Assembly (NCBI GenBank): GCA_027348305.1
Contig: DAIEPS010000129.1
Location: 1 to 5,583 of the forward strand
DNA: 5,583 bases
Source of the DNA: Anaerolineaceae bacterium
GTDB lineage: Bacteria; Chloroflexota; Anaerolineae; Anaerolineales; Anaerolineaceae
Direction: 5' to 3'
The notes beneath the pieces were generated by a model that saw nothing but the letters and a program-made list of their open reading frames with translations, was not told where the DNA came from and did no database searches. Of this stretch, positions 1-5,583 are shown one piece after another. Both the position numbers and the translations under genes were made by a program. Within the stretch, counting starts at the first letter, position 1. Each line of letters opens with the position of its first letter.

Positions 1-900
1 TTCAACGATGCCAACCAGCGGGGTGGGCAAGAAATCGACGAGATGGGTTGCCACACCGACAGGGCCTGAACCCGGTCCACCGCCGCCATGCGGGGTGGAA
101 AAGGTCTTATGCAGGTTAAAGTGCATGATATCGAAGCCAAGGTCACCGGGGCGTACGATGCCGAGCAAGGCATTGAGGTTGGCGCCGTCGCCGTAAACCA
201 GTCCACCAGCTTTATGCACAATGTTGATGACTTCGATCACATTCTCGTCAAAAAGACCGAGGGTATTGGGGTTGGTCAGCATCAATCCGGCCACGGTATC
301 GTCGCAAACCTCGCGCAGTTTGGCGAGATCCACGTTTCCGCGGGCATCTGAAGCCAGGGGCACAACCTCGTATCCGCTCATGGCGGAGGTGGCAGGGTTG
401 GTGCCGTGGGCAGAATCAGGGATGAGGATCTTGGTGCGTTTGGCATCCGAGCGGGAGCGGTGATATGCGCGGATGATGCTGACACCGGTAAACTCACCCT
501 GGGCGCCGGCGGAAGGTTCAAGCGAGACTGCTGCAAAACCGGCGATCTCTTTGAGCGTTTCCTGAAGGTCATACATCAGGGCCAGGTTGCCCTGGATGGT
601 CTCAAGAGGCTGCAGAGGGTGCGTTGCGGTAAAGCCTTCGAGGCGGGCGGTTTCTTCGTTGATCTTGGGGTTGTACTTCATGGTGCATGAGCCCAGCGGA
701 TACAACCCGCTGTCGATGCAGTAATTCAAAGAAGAAAGATGGGTGAAATGGCGGATGACATCCACTTCGGAGAGTTCAGGAAGCGGCAGTTCTTCGCGCA
801 TAAAGGATTTAGGCAGGTCAGTAAGCGGCACATCCGGTTCTGGAAAACGCACACCGGTGCGTCCGGCTGAGGACAATTCGTAGATGGTGGGCTCAGTCAT
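1..900 (-). CDS. gcvPB: Glycine dehydrogenase (decarboxylating) subunit 2, P-protein beta subunit, 3' end cut by window edge
   Basis: This is the PLP-carrying half of the split P-protein of the glycine cleavage system. With GcvPA it decarboxylates glycine and loads the aminomethyl group onto lipoyl-GcvH in the cytoplasm. I translated 300 codons with no stop; the family is usually about 480-500 residues, so roughly the C-terminal 40% lies beyond the left edge. Visible hallmarks are PLGSCTMKYNP (residues 68-78), EPSAGAQGE (128-136), DSAHGTNPA (162-170), YGDGANLNAL (236-245) and FNLHKTFSTPHGGGGPGSGP (261-280). In the last of these K265 is the expected Schiff-base lysine for PLP. The start is ATG at 900-898. 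It overlaps the end of gcvPA by 8 bases (ATGACTGA) and follows a near-perfect Shine-Dalgarno sequence, which suggests translational coupling and matched amounts of the two subunits. The frame is intact within the window. Identification is very secure; only the missing C-terminus is unseen. Confidence 0.97.
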   Translation of the reverse strand, partial: MTEPTIYELSSAGRTGVRFPEPDVPLTDLPKSFMREELPLPELSEVDVIRHFTHLSSLNYCIDSGLYPLGSCTMKYNPKINEETARLEGFTATHPLQPLETIQGNLALMYDLQETLKEIAGFAAVSLEPSAGAQGEFTGVSIIRAYHRSRSDAKRTKILIPDSAHGTNPATSAMSGYEVVPLASDARGNVDLAKLREVCDDTVAGLMLTNPNTLGLFDENVIEVINIVHKAGGLVYGDGANLNALLGIVRPGDLGFDIMHFNLHKTFSTPHGGGGPGSGPVGVATHLVDFLPTPLVGIVE

Positions 901-2245
901 GAGACACCTCCTCCAACACGGATGCAAGGTAGTCGATATCATCCTTGGAGGTCATCTCAGTGACACAGATCAGCATGTGATTGGCAAGTGCTTCGCAATC
1001 TTTGCCGAGATCAAAACCACCGATGATGTCGTGCTCCAGAAGATGGGCATTAATAACGTCCACCGGACGTGGGCATTTGAGGATGAATTCATGGAAGAAA
1101 GGTGCATCTGAAATGACGTTGAAGCCCGGAATTTGTTTGAGCACCTCTGCGGCATAATGAGCTTTTTGATAACACAAGTTTGCGACTTGTTTGAGACCGG
1201 ACTTGCCCACCAGGCTGAGATAAATGGTGGCGGCAAGCGCCATCAAACCCTGGTTTGTGCAGATGTTCGAGCTGGCTTTTTCGCGGCGGATGTGCTGCTC
1301 GCGGGCAGTCAGGGTAAGAACATATCCGCGGCGGCCAAGGGCGTCAGTCGTTTCGCCGACCAGGCGGCCTGAGATCTTACGCGCAAATTCCTTTTTAGTG
1401 GCAAAGAAGCCAAGGTAGGGTCCGCCGAACGAAAGGGGAATACCGAGAGGTTGACCTTCACCAACCACGATATCCGCACCCATGGCGCCGGGCGTCTTGA
1501 GCAGGCCGAGGGCGATGGGGTTGGTCACCACAGCCAGCAGAGCACCCTGTTCGTGAACCTTTTGTGCTAGAGAGGTGAGGTCGAAGATGCGACCAAAGAA
1601 ATCTGGATATTGAACCACCACCAGGGAGGTATCAGCATCCACGTGGGAGGCGAGGTCGTCGGGGTTGCCGGGGATGGTGAAATCCGCACCGAGCGTTTGG
1701 ATGTTGATGTTCTCGTATCCGCACAGATAGGAGCACAATACTTCACGGTACTGCGGATTCACGGCTGAGGAGAGGATGATGCCTGGACGTTTGCCCCTGA
1801 AATTGTGGAAAGCCATCACACCGGCTTCAGCGGTGGCTGTGGCACCGTCATAATGCGAGGCGTTACTGACTTCCATGCCGGTGAGGTTGGCGATCAGGGT
1901 TTGAAACTCGAAAATGGCCTGTAATGTACCCTGCGCGACCTCAGGCTGATAAGGGGTGTAGGCGGTATAGAACTCAGCAAGGCGCAGAATACTATCCACG
2001 CCGGCAGGGATGTAATGATGGTAGGCGCCGGCACCCAAGAAACTTAACAGACCTTTGACGGTTTCATTGGACGAGGCGTATTCATTCATTTCCTGGAGGA
2101 CTTCCATTTCGGTCAGTCCTTCGGGAAGGTTCAACTTAGGAAAACGGTATTTCTGAGGAACATCCGTGAACAAATCCTCGATGGATTTGACCCCGATGTT
2201 CTTCAGCATCTCCTCCGTTTCAGACGGAGTGTGCGGAATGAACAT
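893..2245 (-). CDS. gcvPA: Glycine dehydrogenase (decarboxylating) subunit 1, P-protein alpha subunit
   Basis: GcvPA pairs with GcvPB to form the cytoplasmic P-protein. Together they decarboxylate glycine and transfer the aminomethyl group to the lipoyl group of GcvH. The 450-residue length matches the usual alpha subunit, and the frame is unbroken. Family hallmarks are the N-terminus MFIPHTPSETEEMLKNIGV, FLGAGAYHHYIP (69-80), YTPYQPEVAQGTLQAIFEFQ (96-115), NASHYDGATA (128-137), GEGQPLGIPLSFGGP (262-276) and the TAREQHIRREKASSNICTNQ block (313-332). As expected for this subunit it lacks the PLP lysine motif, which is in GcvPB. The ATG at 2245-2243 overlaps the gcvH stop codon by one base (TAATG), with a modest GAGG at 2252-2255 as ribosome site. 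Coupling to gcvH translation is therefore likely. Its stop lies inside the start of gcvPB. It is part of the operon driven by the promoter near 2880 and gated by the glycine riboswitch. Confidence 0.97.
   Translation of the reverse strand: MFIPHTPSETEEMLKNIGVKSIEDLFTDVPQKYRFPKLNLPEGLTEMEVLQEMNEYASSNETVKGLLSFLGAGAYHHYIPAGVDSILRLAEFYTAYTPYQPEVAQGTLQAIFEFQTLIANLTGMEVSNASHYDGATATAEAGVMAFHNFRGKRPGIILSSAVNPQYREVLCSYLCGYENINIQTLGADFTIPGNPDDLASHVDADTSLVVVQYPDFFGRIFDLTSLAQKVHEQGALLAVVTNPIALGLLKTPGAMGADIVVGEGQPLGIPLSFGGPYLGFFATKKEFARKISGRLVGETTDALGRRGYVLTLTAREQHIRREKASSNICTNQGLMALAATIYLSLVGKSGLKQVANLCYQKAHYAAEVLKQIPGFNVISDAPFFHEFILKCPRPVDVINAHLLEHDIIGGFDLGKDCEALANHMLICVTEMTSKDDIDYLASVLEEVSHD
905..914 (-). 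promoter_or_regulatory. Ribosome binding site of gcvPB inside the gcvPA 3' end
   Basis: Read on the minus strand this is GGAGGAGGTG, ending 4 bases before the ATG at 900. It lies inside the last codons of gcvPA. It fixes the gcvPB start and gives that cistron its own strong initiation site despite the 8-base overlap. Confidence 0.8.
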
Positions 2246-2637
2246 TAGTGGCCTCGGGTTGAGCAGTATTCAGCGTAGGCTTTGGCATCCATCAAACTTG
2301 AAAGTTCAGCGGGATCTGCGATCTCGAGTTTGATCATCCAGGCTTTGCCAAAAGGATCGTTGTTAACCAGTTCGGGGGTGTTCGGTAAGGCTTCGTTGAC
2401 TTCTGTGATCTTGCCGGAGATGGGGCTGTTCACGTCCGCGGCGGCCTTCACAGATTCGATCGTGGCCACATGGGCCTGTTTCTTGATAGAATCACCCTTT
2501 TCCACGGTGATCTCAACAAAGACGATATCTGAAAGTTGATGCTGGGCATAATCAGTAACCCCCAGTGTAGCGACATTGCCTTCAATTGAAAGCCATTCAT
2601 CAGAGTGGGTATATTTCAAATTTTCGGGTACGTTCAT
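2245..2637 (-). CDS. gcvH: Glycine cleavage system H protein (lipoyl carrier)
   Basis: GcvH is the small cytoplasmic shuttle whose lipoyl-lysine arm carries the aminomethyl group from P-protein to T-protein and is then reoxidised by L-protein. The predicted product has 130 residues, the usual family length. Visible signs are the N-terminal NVPENLKYTHSDEWLSIEG, GVTDYAQHQLSDIVFVE (26-42) and the lipoylation site ATIESVKAAADVNSPISG (58-75), where K64 is the modified lysine. An in-frame ATG 14 codons further upstream (2679-2677) would add RPLFYLIFPEEIK. I rejected it because those codons are the terminator hairpin and its U tract, while ATG 2637-2635 has a good GAGGAG six bases away and gives the canonical N-terminus. 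It is the first gene of gcvH-gcvPA-gcvPB, directly behind the glycine-riboswitch leader, and its stop overlaps the gcvPA start. gcvT does not precede it, unlike many gcv operons. Confidence 0.97.
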   Translation of the reverse strand: MNVPENLKYTHSDEWLSIEGNVATLGVTDYAQHQLSDIVFVEITVEKGDSIKKQAHVATIESVKAAADVNSPISGKITEVNEALPNTPELVNNDPFGKAWMIKLEIADPAELSSLMDAKAYAEYCSTRGH

Positions 2638-2643
2638 TTTGAT

Positions 2644-2649
2644 CTCCTC
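2644..2649 (-). promoter_or_regulatory. Ribosome binding site that decides the gcvH start
   Basis: GAGGAG on the minus strand lies 6 bases before ATG 2637. It sits after the terminator U tract and outside the hairpin. The switch is therefore more likely to act on transcription than by hiding this site. Confidence 0.8.
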
Positions 2650-2663
2650 AGGAAAAATAAGAT

Positions 2664-2699
2664 AAAAAAGAGGACGCAAAACTACTGATTGCGTCCTCT
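2664..2699 (-). terminator. Intrinsic terminator of the glycine riboswitch expression platform
   Basis: On the minus strand AGAGGACGCAA (2699-2689) pairs perfectly with TTGCGTCCTCT (2679-2669) in an 11-bp stem with a 9-base loop (2688-2680). A U tract follows (2669-2664, the first U also pairing in the stem). The element stands between the riboswitch aptamer and the gcvH ribosome site, not at the end of a gene. It therefore acts as an attenuator whose folding decides whether RNA polymerase enters the gcv operon. Four bases of its 5' arm (2696-2699) are shared with a competing upstream helix. Confidence 0.93.
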
Positions 2700-2759
2700 G
2701 TTACATCCATTGGATTCCATTGCGATACCAATGCAAGGGCGCACCAACTTGTTTCAGAG
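2696..2759 (-). promoter_or_regulatory. Candidate antiterminator or ghost-aptamer helix 3' of the glycine aptamer
   Basis: On the minus strand CTCTG (2759-2755) pairs with CAGAG (2700-2696). After two A-A mismatches, AC (2752-2751) can pair with GT (2704-2703). The enclosed segment can fold a small hairpin, CATTGG (2733-2728) with CCAATG (2713-2708), or alternatively CATTG (2733-2729) with CAATG (2722-2718). A helix 3' of a lone glycine aptamer is known in type-1 singleton glycine riboswitches as the ghost aptamer, which docks on the aptamer through tertiary contacts. Here the closing helix uses bases 2696-2699 that the terminator also needs. Its stabilisation by glycine would therefore prevent termination. 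The pairing is seen in the sequence; the role is inferred. Confidence 0.6.
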
Positions 2760-2763
2760 TAAA

Positions 2764-2860
2764 CCAAAACGGGTCCTTTTTACCTGAGAGTTTCAACTTC
2801 ATCGCTGCAGATGAAGACTTGCCCCTTCGGTGCCGACTTGCGGTCTCTTCCACGTTTCGG
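2764..2860 (-). promoter_or_regulatory. Glycine riboswitch, single aptamer (gcvT motif), upstream of gcvH
   Basis: Read on the minus strand, the conserved blocks of a glycine aptamer appear in order: GGAAGAGACC, CACCGAAGGGGCAAG, then AACTCTCAGGTAAAAAGGAC. P1 is CCGAAACG (2860-2853) with CGTTTTGG (2771-2764), 8 pairs with one G-U. A short P2 can form from CCG and CGG around CAAGT. The variable P3 hairpin is CTTCATC (2816-2810) with GATGAAG (2803-2797) around a 6-base loop. No second copy of the conserved core exists on either side, so this is a singleton rather than the common tandem form. It starts about 10 bases after the predicted transcription start and is followed by the ghost-like helix and the terminator. 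In this family glycine binding generally turns on the cleavage operon, and the arrangement here fits that. Confidence 0.95.
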
Positions 2861-2876
2861 AATAAATTGTAGCTTC

Positions 2877-2905
2877 ATTCTAAAGAGAGTGATAAAAAAT
2901 GTCAA
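2877..2905 (-). promoter_or_regulatory. Sigma70-type promoter of the riboswitch-gcvH-gcvPA-gcvPB operon
   Basis: On the minus strand a perfect -35 TTGACA (2905-2900) is followed by a 17-base spacer and a -10 TAGAAT (2882-2877, 5 of 6 consensus bases). Transcription would begin near 2870, about 10 bases before P1 of the glycine aptamer. The leader from there to the gcvH ATG would be about 230 bases. The fit in both sequence and position is very good. Confidence 0.85.
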
Positions 2906-2973
2906 TGGAATTTGGTTTATTTCAGATGAGATCCAAATATTATGCTAATTTTGAAAAGTAATTTTTTATCACT
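2888..2973. repeat. 13-base perfect inverted repeat flanking the gcv promoter -35 side
   Basis: AGTGATAAAAAAT at 2888-2900 is the exact reverse complement of ATTTTTTATCACT at 2961-2973, with 60 bases between. One arm fills most of the spacer of the gcv promoter and touches the -35 box. The other covers the stop codon of the preceding gene. The A-tract makes chance more likely than for a mixed sequence of this length. A regulator site or a read-through hairpin is possible but unproven. Confidence 0.5.
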
Positions 2974-2975
2974 TT
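2955..2975 (-). terminator. Weak AT-rich hairpin at the end of the zinc-ribbon gene
   Basis: On the minus strand AAAGTGAT (2975-2968) can pair with ATTACTTT (2962-2955) around a 5-A loop, followed by a few Ts. The stem contains the stop codon of the upstream gene and is nearly all A-T with one G-T pair. It could slow polymerase, but it is a poor intrinsic terminator. Read-through into the gcv leader is possible. Confidence 0.2.
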
Positions 2976-4093
2976 ATAAGGACAAAATAGACTATCACCA
3001 ACGCGATCAATGATATCGCGAACACGATAATGTATCGCGTACCAATCGCTTTACTAGTATGATATGTGTACATCATCTGCCGTTTTTGCGCTTCCATATC
3101 AGAAGGCAGACAGAATTCCACATCTTTCAGTCTGGCGGCCGGATGGTGAGGGCAATGCAGTTGGGGATCCAGTTGCATGATGCCTTGACACTGCGGACAA
3201 TAGGCAAGCGCAACTGCCTCATGAGAAACAAGCAGTCTATTTAGTTCCTGTGCCATCAAGGGCACCTTTTTCGCTATTCTGGTTGTTACTTTCAACTTTC
3301 CTGCCGCGATATCGGCGGGTATCACCAGTTCCTGTTCACGCCCCTCAGTATTGGGGTGAATCGGGCATTTTTTATCTTTGTTAAGCACCACCACGGCTTT
3401 GCATTCAGGGCAATAACCTACCGCGATGGCAACTCCTGTCGATACCAGGTTGTCAATGGCTGCCTTGCGCATACTCCAGCTAAAGGCACTTCCATCCATA
3501 TCGCTAAAAACACTTATAAAATCTCCTTCAGTTTTCCACGCATCAGGATCAAGCGCCAAGGTTAACCGATCACGGTCGGCATTGACCGTATCGCCGATCT
3601 TTTCGTACAGGCTGCGACGCTGTTTGAGCAAACCAAGGCGGGCGTTATCAGGTGCCAGTTGCAAAGCACTGGTCATATCTGAAATTGATTGTTTGAGGTT
3701 GAGGTTAAGGTGACGAACTGAACGTTTTTCGTACTGTTTGTATACAGGAATCCTTCTAAAGGGGAGAACAAAGCCCAGGATCAATGAAAGCAGGATTCCA
3801 ACGCCCAAACTGACCGGGTTGAGCCAGAAGCTATCAGGGTTTGGTGCATTCTCACGAATGAAATTCATGTACATCAAGTATGCGAAAATGAATACCAACC
3901 CCATAAAGAAAAAGAAGAAAAATACGCGGATGCCAATCGCCTGACCAGGCAGCAGAACCTGGCCGCATTGTTTGCAACGGTCGGCGTCAGTTGGATTCGT
4001 AGTTTTACACCTGGGACAGTGGATAAGGGGTTCTAATTGGGTGGATGCGTTTGGGAGATTTTCGAGACTGACTGACTTATTCTGTTCGCTCAT
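2969..4093 (-). CDS. Zinc-ribbon membrane protein of unknown function, with TPR-like segment and duplicated CxxC...CxxH motifs
   Basis: I do not recognise this 374-residue protein. An N-terminal zinc ribbon is seen as C26-x2-C29 and C40-x2-C43. Two membrane segments follow (about 57-79, starting with six phenylalanines, and about 91-113). A basic stretch (RRIPVYKQYEKRSVR, 113-127) comes next and should be cytoplasmic. Residues about 130-185, including ALQLAPDNARLGLLKQRR, look like one or two TPR repeats. Two near-identical motifs, YCPECKAVVVLNKDKKCPIHP (residues 227-247) in parts and the matching block 298-318, each have C-x2-C-x11-C-x2-H (C228, C231, C243, H246; C299, C302, C314, H317). They lie 71 residues apart, which suggests an internal duplication. 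A last hydrophobic helix spans about 354-373. The inferred topology places the zinc sites in the cytosol. ATG 4093 has AGGAGGT four bases upstream. It seems to be its own transcription unit, and no link to glycine metabolism is visible. Confidence 0.85.
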   Translation of the reverse strand: MSEQNKSVSLENLPNASTQLEPLIHCPRCKTTNPTDADRCKQCGQVLLPGQAIGIRVFFFFFFMGLVFIFAYLMYMNFIRENAPNPDSFWLNPVSLGVGILLSLILGFVLPFRRIPVYKQYEKRSVRHLNLNLKQSISDMTSALQLAPDNARLGLLKQRRSLYEKIGDTVNADRDRLTLALDPDAWKTEGDFISVFSDMDGSAFSWSMRKAAIDNLVSTGVAIAVGYCPECKAVVVLNKDKKCPIHPNTEGREQELVIPADIAAGKLKVTTRIAKKVPLMAQELNRLLVSHEAVALAYCPQCQGIMQLDPQLHCPHHPAARLKDVEFCLPSDMEAQKRQMMYTYHTSKAIGTRYIIVFAISLIALVIVYFVLIK

Positions 4094-4097
4094 CTTG

Positions 4098-4104
4098 ACC
4101 TCCT
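4098..4104 (-). promoter_or_regulatory. Consensus ribosome binding site of the zinc-ribbon gene
   Basis: AGGAGGT on the minus strand lies four bases before ATG 4093 and is fully complementary to the 16S rRNA 3' end consensus. It supports this start and suggests efficient translation of the unknown protein. Confidence 0.8.
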
Positions 4105-4202
4105 ATACCATTAAAACGTCCGAGGAATCATGATGCGCAATGAAAAAGGGCTGTGATCAGGAATTATTATTTGCAAGATACGGTTAATGATTTGATAAAC
4201 AT

Positions 4203-4232
4203 ATTATACACATCAGAATTTCAATTTGTTCA
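4203..4232 (-). promoter_or_regulatory. Possible promoter for the zinc-ribbon gene in the 196-base gap
   Basis: A perfect TATAAT (4208-4203 on the minus strand) has a poor -35 candidate, TGAACA (4232-4227), 18 bases upstream. Transcription would start near 4196 and leave a leader of about 100 bases. The gap from 4094 to 4289 is AT-rich and I found no clear terminator for the transporter, no small ORF and no recognisable RNA motif in it. Confidence 0.4.
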
Positions 4233-4289
4233 TTTTGTGAATCAACACGTTGCGAATAACTGGACAAACACAGTAATCGATATAGTGAT

Positions 4290-5567
4290 TTAGTTAACCA
4301 GGGAGCTTGTTTGCTTTGTTTTAGGAACTTTTTTACCAATGAGGAATAAAAAGAAACCAAAAAATCTTAATCCCGCCGCGGCGAAAAGACCAACCGGCAG
4401 ACTGACCTGGTCGGCAATCCAGGTGCCGATGAGCGGGGAGGCGATTGCCGCCAGGTACTGGATGCTCTGTGCCAACCCTACAAAGATGGCACTGTATTCT
4501 ATTGGCACAACCTTCATCAATTCATCAAAGAAGACCAGGTCAAGACCTGCCTGGAAGATGCCCGCGATGCCGGCTACTATCGTGATCTGCCAGGTGGAAG
4601 TTGTCAACGCCAACAAAAAGGGATAAAGCGACAGACCCAGCGTCGTCCAGACCAGCACCGCGCGGGTACCTTGTCTTCTACCAAGGCGCGTCCAGAAGAA
4701 GTAACCCAGCACCATCACGGCAATCTGGCTGGTGGTGATGATCGAGATCCATTGGTCAGAGGCATGCACATAGCGAACCAGATAAAGCGGAACCAACGGC
4801 GCGGCCAGCGAGACCCCTGACATAAAGATGAAACGTTTGGCCATGAAAGAAATGAACGGTTTTTCTTTGAAAACGAGTTCTTTAAATTCAAAGAGCTGAA
4901 CCTTGAATGATTTGACAGCCGACAGCGGTTGAGGAGCTGATTCAGGCAATTTGAGATGGCTGGAATAGTAGTAGCTGATCAGTCCGCCGATGGAGAGCGC
5001 GATGAACATGAGTTGGTAATTTAACGGAAAGAGCACCTTATCGAGCAATTCACCTATACCAAGAACCATCAGGGTCGTGGTTACCCCCATGGTGGACCAG
5101 CGCCGAGACATCAACTCAAAGCGGCGGTTGGGGCCGGCAACGGCGTTCATGACCACCGAAAAGGCGATAGCCACAATGGTTTGCGGCAAGGTTGCCAATG
5201 CCCAGATGAGCAAAATGGAATTGACCAGGACGGTTTTGGGGATGAAAAAAGAAATGATGCCAGTGAGCGCATAGCTGCCTATTACCATCAACCTGGCGAT
5301 GCTAAACCATTTGACAATGTTGGACTGCCGTTGAAGAAAACGCCCAAGCGGCAGGGCAAGGAGCAGGCCGGTGACAGCGGGCATGGAGGAGAGCAGCCCA
5401 ACTTGAAAGGAAGTGGCGTTTAAATGAGTAAGAAAAACGGGGAGAAATGGAGCGGCCGCGTTGGCAAGACCAACGCCAATGGCGTCAATTTGCACATTGC
5501 GAAAGTTGGCTTTAACCACATCCGCGGATTGTGATTCGATGAGTGTTTCTGAGGAATTTGTCACCAC
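4290..5567 (-). CDS. Major facilitator superfamily (MFS) transporter, substrate unknown
   Basis: This 425-residue inner-membrane protein has the length and about 12 hydrophobic segments of an MFS transporter. They form two six-helix halves joined by a hydrophilic loop around residues 203-240 (rich in K, E and F). A motif-A-like loop is seen after the second helix (LPLGRFLQRQS, 72-82). A second copy lies in the matching place of the C-terminal half (WTRLGRRQGTR, 292-302). The loop GPNRRFELMSRRW (145-157) carries further basic residues typical of cytoplasmic loops. Substrate cannot be read from the sequence; efflux of small molecules is common in such proteins but is only a guess here. The first start inside the window is GTG at 5567-5565, with a second GTG next to it and only a weak GAG upstream. 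No in-frame stop precedes it before the window edge, so the true start may lie outside. There is no clear link to the zinc-ribbon gene, which lies 196 bases downstream. Confidence 0.85.
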   Translation of the reverse strand: MVTNSSETLIESQSADVVKANFRNVQIDAIGVGLANAAAPFLPVFLTHLNATSFQVGLLSSMPAVTGLLLALPLGRFLQRQSNIVKWFSIARLMVIGSYALTGIISFFIPKTVLVNSILLIWALATLPQTIVAIAFSVVMNAVAGPNRRFELMSRRWSTMGVTTTLMVLGIGELLDKVLFPLNYQLMFIALSIGGLISYYYSSHLKLPESAPQPLSAVKSFKVQLFEFKELVFKEKPFISFMAKRFIFMSGVSLAAPLVPLYLVRYVHASDQWISIITTSQIAVMVLGYFFWTRLGRRQGTRAVLVWTTLGLSLYPFLLALTTSTWQITIVAGIAGIFQAGLDLVFFDELMKVVPIEYSAIFVGLAQSIQYLAAIASPLIGTWIADQVSLPVGLFAAAGLRFFGFFLFLIGKKVPKTKQTSSLVN

Positions 5568-5583
5568 TGCTCGATAATAGTAA

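Noticed and set aside
88..1418. Open frames on the plus strand opposite gcvPA and gcvPB
   Set aside because: They lie antisense to well-conserved glycine dehydrogenase genes, overlap one another in several frames, and show no recognisable motifs or ribosome sites.
2638..2679. Upstream in-frame ATG giving a 144-residue GcvH
   Set aside because: The extra 14 codons are made of the terminator 3' arm, its U tract and the ribosome binding site, and are not part of the conserved GcvH N-terminus.
2700..2763. Second, tandem glycine aptamer
   Set aside because: The conserved core blocks (GAGA, CCGAAGG.GCAA, CTCTCAGG) occur only once, in 2764-2860. This segment only forms simple hairpins.
3900..3925. 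A-rich run as a possible slippage or frameshift site in the zinc-ribbon gene
   Set aside because: The frame continues cleanly into a hydrophobic helix on both sides. The run encodes six phenylalanines in mixed TTT/TTC codons and needs no frameshift.
4203..4223. TTGAAA closely upstream of TATAAT as a -35/-10 pair
   Set aside because: Only 10 bases separate them, too short for a sigma70 promoter. A weaker TGAACA at 18 bases was preferred.
4233..4289. Terminator after the MFS gene
   Set aside because: I found no stem of useful length followed by a T run; AT-rich short pairings only.
3356..5423. Plus-strand open frames opposite the zinc-ribbon and MFS genes
   Set aside because: All are short shadows of intact minus-strand genes. 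Their composition reflects the opposite strand, such as the run of lysines opposite the phenylalanine run.

Overview
This is a bacterial window in which every gene I can support lies on the minus strand. Gene order below follows transcription, from high to low coordinates. The organism carries a split glycine dehydrogenase (separate P-protein subunits GcvPA and GcvPB), a glycine riboswitch and consensus-like sigma70-type promoter elements. This excludes lineages with a fused GcvP, such as enterobacteria, and fits Firmicutes, Chloroflexi, Thermotogae-like and other groups. An Anaerolineae-like (Chloroflexi) source is a guess from the overall look of the MFS and zinc-ribbon proteins, not something the sequence proves.

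Region 1 (about 4290-5583) is an MFS-type transporter of unknown substrate. Its reading frame stays open to the right edge, so its start is uncertain. Region 2 (4094-4289) is an AT-rich gap with a possible promoter. Region 3 (2969-4093) is a 374-residue membrane protein that I do not recognise. It has an N-terminal zinc ribbon, a TPR-like segment and two internally repeated C-x2-C-x11-C-x2-H motifs.

Region 4 (2638-2968) is a dense regulatory leader. Reading along the minus strand it holds a TTGACA-17-TAGAAT promoter, a single glycine-riboswitch aptamer closed by an 8-bp P1, a downstream helix that looks like a 'ghost aptamer' P1, and an 11-bp perfect intrinsic terminator. The 5' arm of that terminator shares four bases with the ghost helix. 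This predicts a glycine-activated antitermination switch. Region 5 (1-2637) is the controlled operon gcvH-gcvPA-gcvPB. Its genes overlap by 1 and 8 bases, and gcvPB is cut by the left edge.

Together gcvH, gcvPA and gcvPB encode the H- and P-proteins of the glycine cleavage system. The P-protein decarboxylates glycine and passes the aminomethyl group to the lipoyl arm of GcvH. The T-protein (gcvT) and the lipoamide dehydrogenase complete the cycle but are not in the window, and gcvT is not at its common position in front of gcvH. I see no mobile element, CRISPR array, tRNA or rRNA. The most informative element is the compact riboswitch leader. The least explained gene is the zinc-ribbon membrane protein.
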